From the NCBI GenBank assembly GCA_044238145.1, contig JBIIDT010000126.1, forward strand, positions 1-6,390: a stretch of DNA of 6,390 nt. The letters are read 5' to 3'. The stretch is from QWPN01 sp044238145. Lineage in GTDB: Bacteria; Planctomycetota; Planctomycetia; Pirellulales; UBA1268. Below are positions 5,822 to 6,390 of the stretch, piece after piece. Every line of letters starts with the position of its first letter. Position 1 is the first letter of the stretch. The position numbers were made by a program, and so were the translations under genes. The notes below the pieces were generated by a model. The model searched no databases. It was not told the origin of the DNA and saw nothing but the letters and a program-made list of their open reading frames with translations.

Positions 5822-6390
5822 TCAAAAAGCCCGGAGCCGCCGCCAGACGAGCAGGCTGATGGCCGTCAGGCCGATCACGGCCGCGACCACCGCCGCCATG
5901 TCCAGCGGCTGTTCGAAGTAGACGCCGACCCGCTCCCAGAGCGGGCGCCACAAGACGACGACGATCGCGGCCGCGAGACAGAGGCTCGGCCCGAACGGCA
6001 GTTCCGACTCGCGGCGCAGGAACAGCTGCCCGACGCCGTGCACGAGTCCGATGAACACCGCGAGGCAGCACACGAGCACGCAGGCCTGCCAGCCGAGCCA
6101 GGCGCCCATCATCGCCATCAGCGTCACGTCGCCGAGTCCCATGGCCTCGCGACCGAGGGCCCATGACGCTCCGGCCCGGGTGAGCCAGATCATCGCCGCG
6201 GCGACGACGAGCCCGACGAGCCCGGAGAGCAGCCCGCGCCAGGCCATGCCCCCCGCCCACCAGGCCGCCGCGGCGACGACGAGCCCGACGAGCAGGAACA
6301 GGTTTCGCGGCTCGCCCGCGAACGACGCCAGGCCGCGTGGCCGGCCGGGGGCGCGGAACGGGGCGGTGCAACACCACCACCAGCCGACGA
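5822..6390 (-). CDS. Type IV prepilin peptidase family (A24) protein, 3' part
   Basis: Membrane aspartic protease of the PilD/GspO kind, which cleaves the leader of type IV prepilins and pseudopilins at the inner membrane. The frame stays open to the window edge, well past an internal ATG at 6247, so about 189 codons are the 3' part of a longer gene. The diagnostic second catalytic site is clear: EAMGLGDVTLMAMMGAWLGWQ, with the catalytic Asp codon at 6128-6130. The later LPFGPSLCLAA is the usual A24 C-terminal landmark. Several hydrophobic helices flank these, ending in LLVWRRLRAF. The first catalytic Asp, expected about 60-65 residues before GLGD, is not visible; the nearest acidic residue there is Glu in GEPRNL, 61 residues upstream. 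It may lie beyond an insertion, outside the window. The stop is TGA at 5822-5824. Starting at 6247 would leave a fragment without the N-terminal half. Confidence 0.85.
   Translation of the reverse strand, partial: VGWWWCCTAPFRAPGRPRGLASFAGEPRNLFLLVGLVVAAAAWWAGGMAWRGLLSGLVGLVVAAAMIWLTRAGASWALGREAMGLGDVTLMAMMGAWLGWQACVLVCCLAVFIGLVHGVGQLFLRRESELPFGPSLCLAAAIVVVLWRPLWERVGVYFEQPLDMAAVVAAVIGLTAISLLVWRRLRAF
6195..6293. repeat. Exact 27-nt direct repeat, two copies 72 nt apart
   Basis: Bases 6195-6221 and 6267-6293 are identical. The 72-nt offset is 24 codons, so both copies are read in the same frame of the peptidase gene and encode LVGLVVAAA in two successive hydrophobic helices. This could be a remnant of an internal helix duplication, or convergence from restricted Val/Leu/Ala codon use. 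Confidence 0.7.

Noticed and set aside
1..6390. Defence system, mobile element, CRISPR array, tRNA or rRNA
   Set aside because: Every stretch longer than about 200 nt is explained by one of seven recognisable genes. No repeat array, transposase motif or RNA gene sequence was seen on either strand.

Overview
This is a very GC-rich (roughly 70% by eye), densely coding bacterial chromosomal segment with seven genes. All seven are ordinary core or envelope functions, and I see no mobile element, CRISPR array, RNA gene or phage gene. The GC richness, the weak or absent Shine-Dalgarno sequences, the long-N-terminus serine acetyltransferase and the style of the A24 prepilin peptidase all suggest a member of the Planctomycetota. 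That placement comes from family resemblance, not from a search.

The left third is on the + strand. It holds the 3' part of atpD (F1 beta subunit), then atpC (epsilon), then a membrane-anchored alpha/beta hydrolase starting 17 nt after atpC. This run ends in a 117-nt convergent intergenic region with three successive hairpins.

Everything to the right is on the - strand. In transcription order it is: a 3' fragment of a type IV prepilin (A24) peptidase running off the right edge; an OmpA-domain lipoprotein; hisH; hisA; and a serine O-acetyltransferase (cysE). HisA makes PRFAR, which HisH feeds with ammonia as partner of HisF (not in this window). CysE makes O-acetylserine for cysteine synthesis. 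It is separated from hisA by 196 nt containing a hairpin and a plausible promoter, so it is probably transcribed on its own. The lipoprotein also has its own plausible promoter and ribosome binding site.

I found no previously undescribed system. The points worth a second look are small: -10-like hexamers placed 6-7 nt before the start codons of cysE and hisH (possible leaderless transcripts), a CysK-docking type C-terminus on the acetyltransferase, an exact 27-nt in-frame repeat inside the peptidase gene, and U-tract-free hairpins after several genes.
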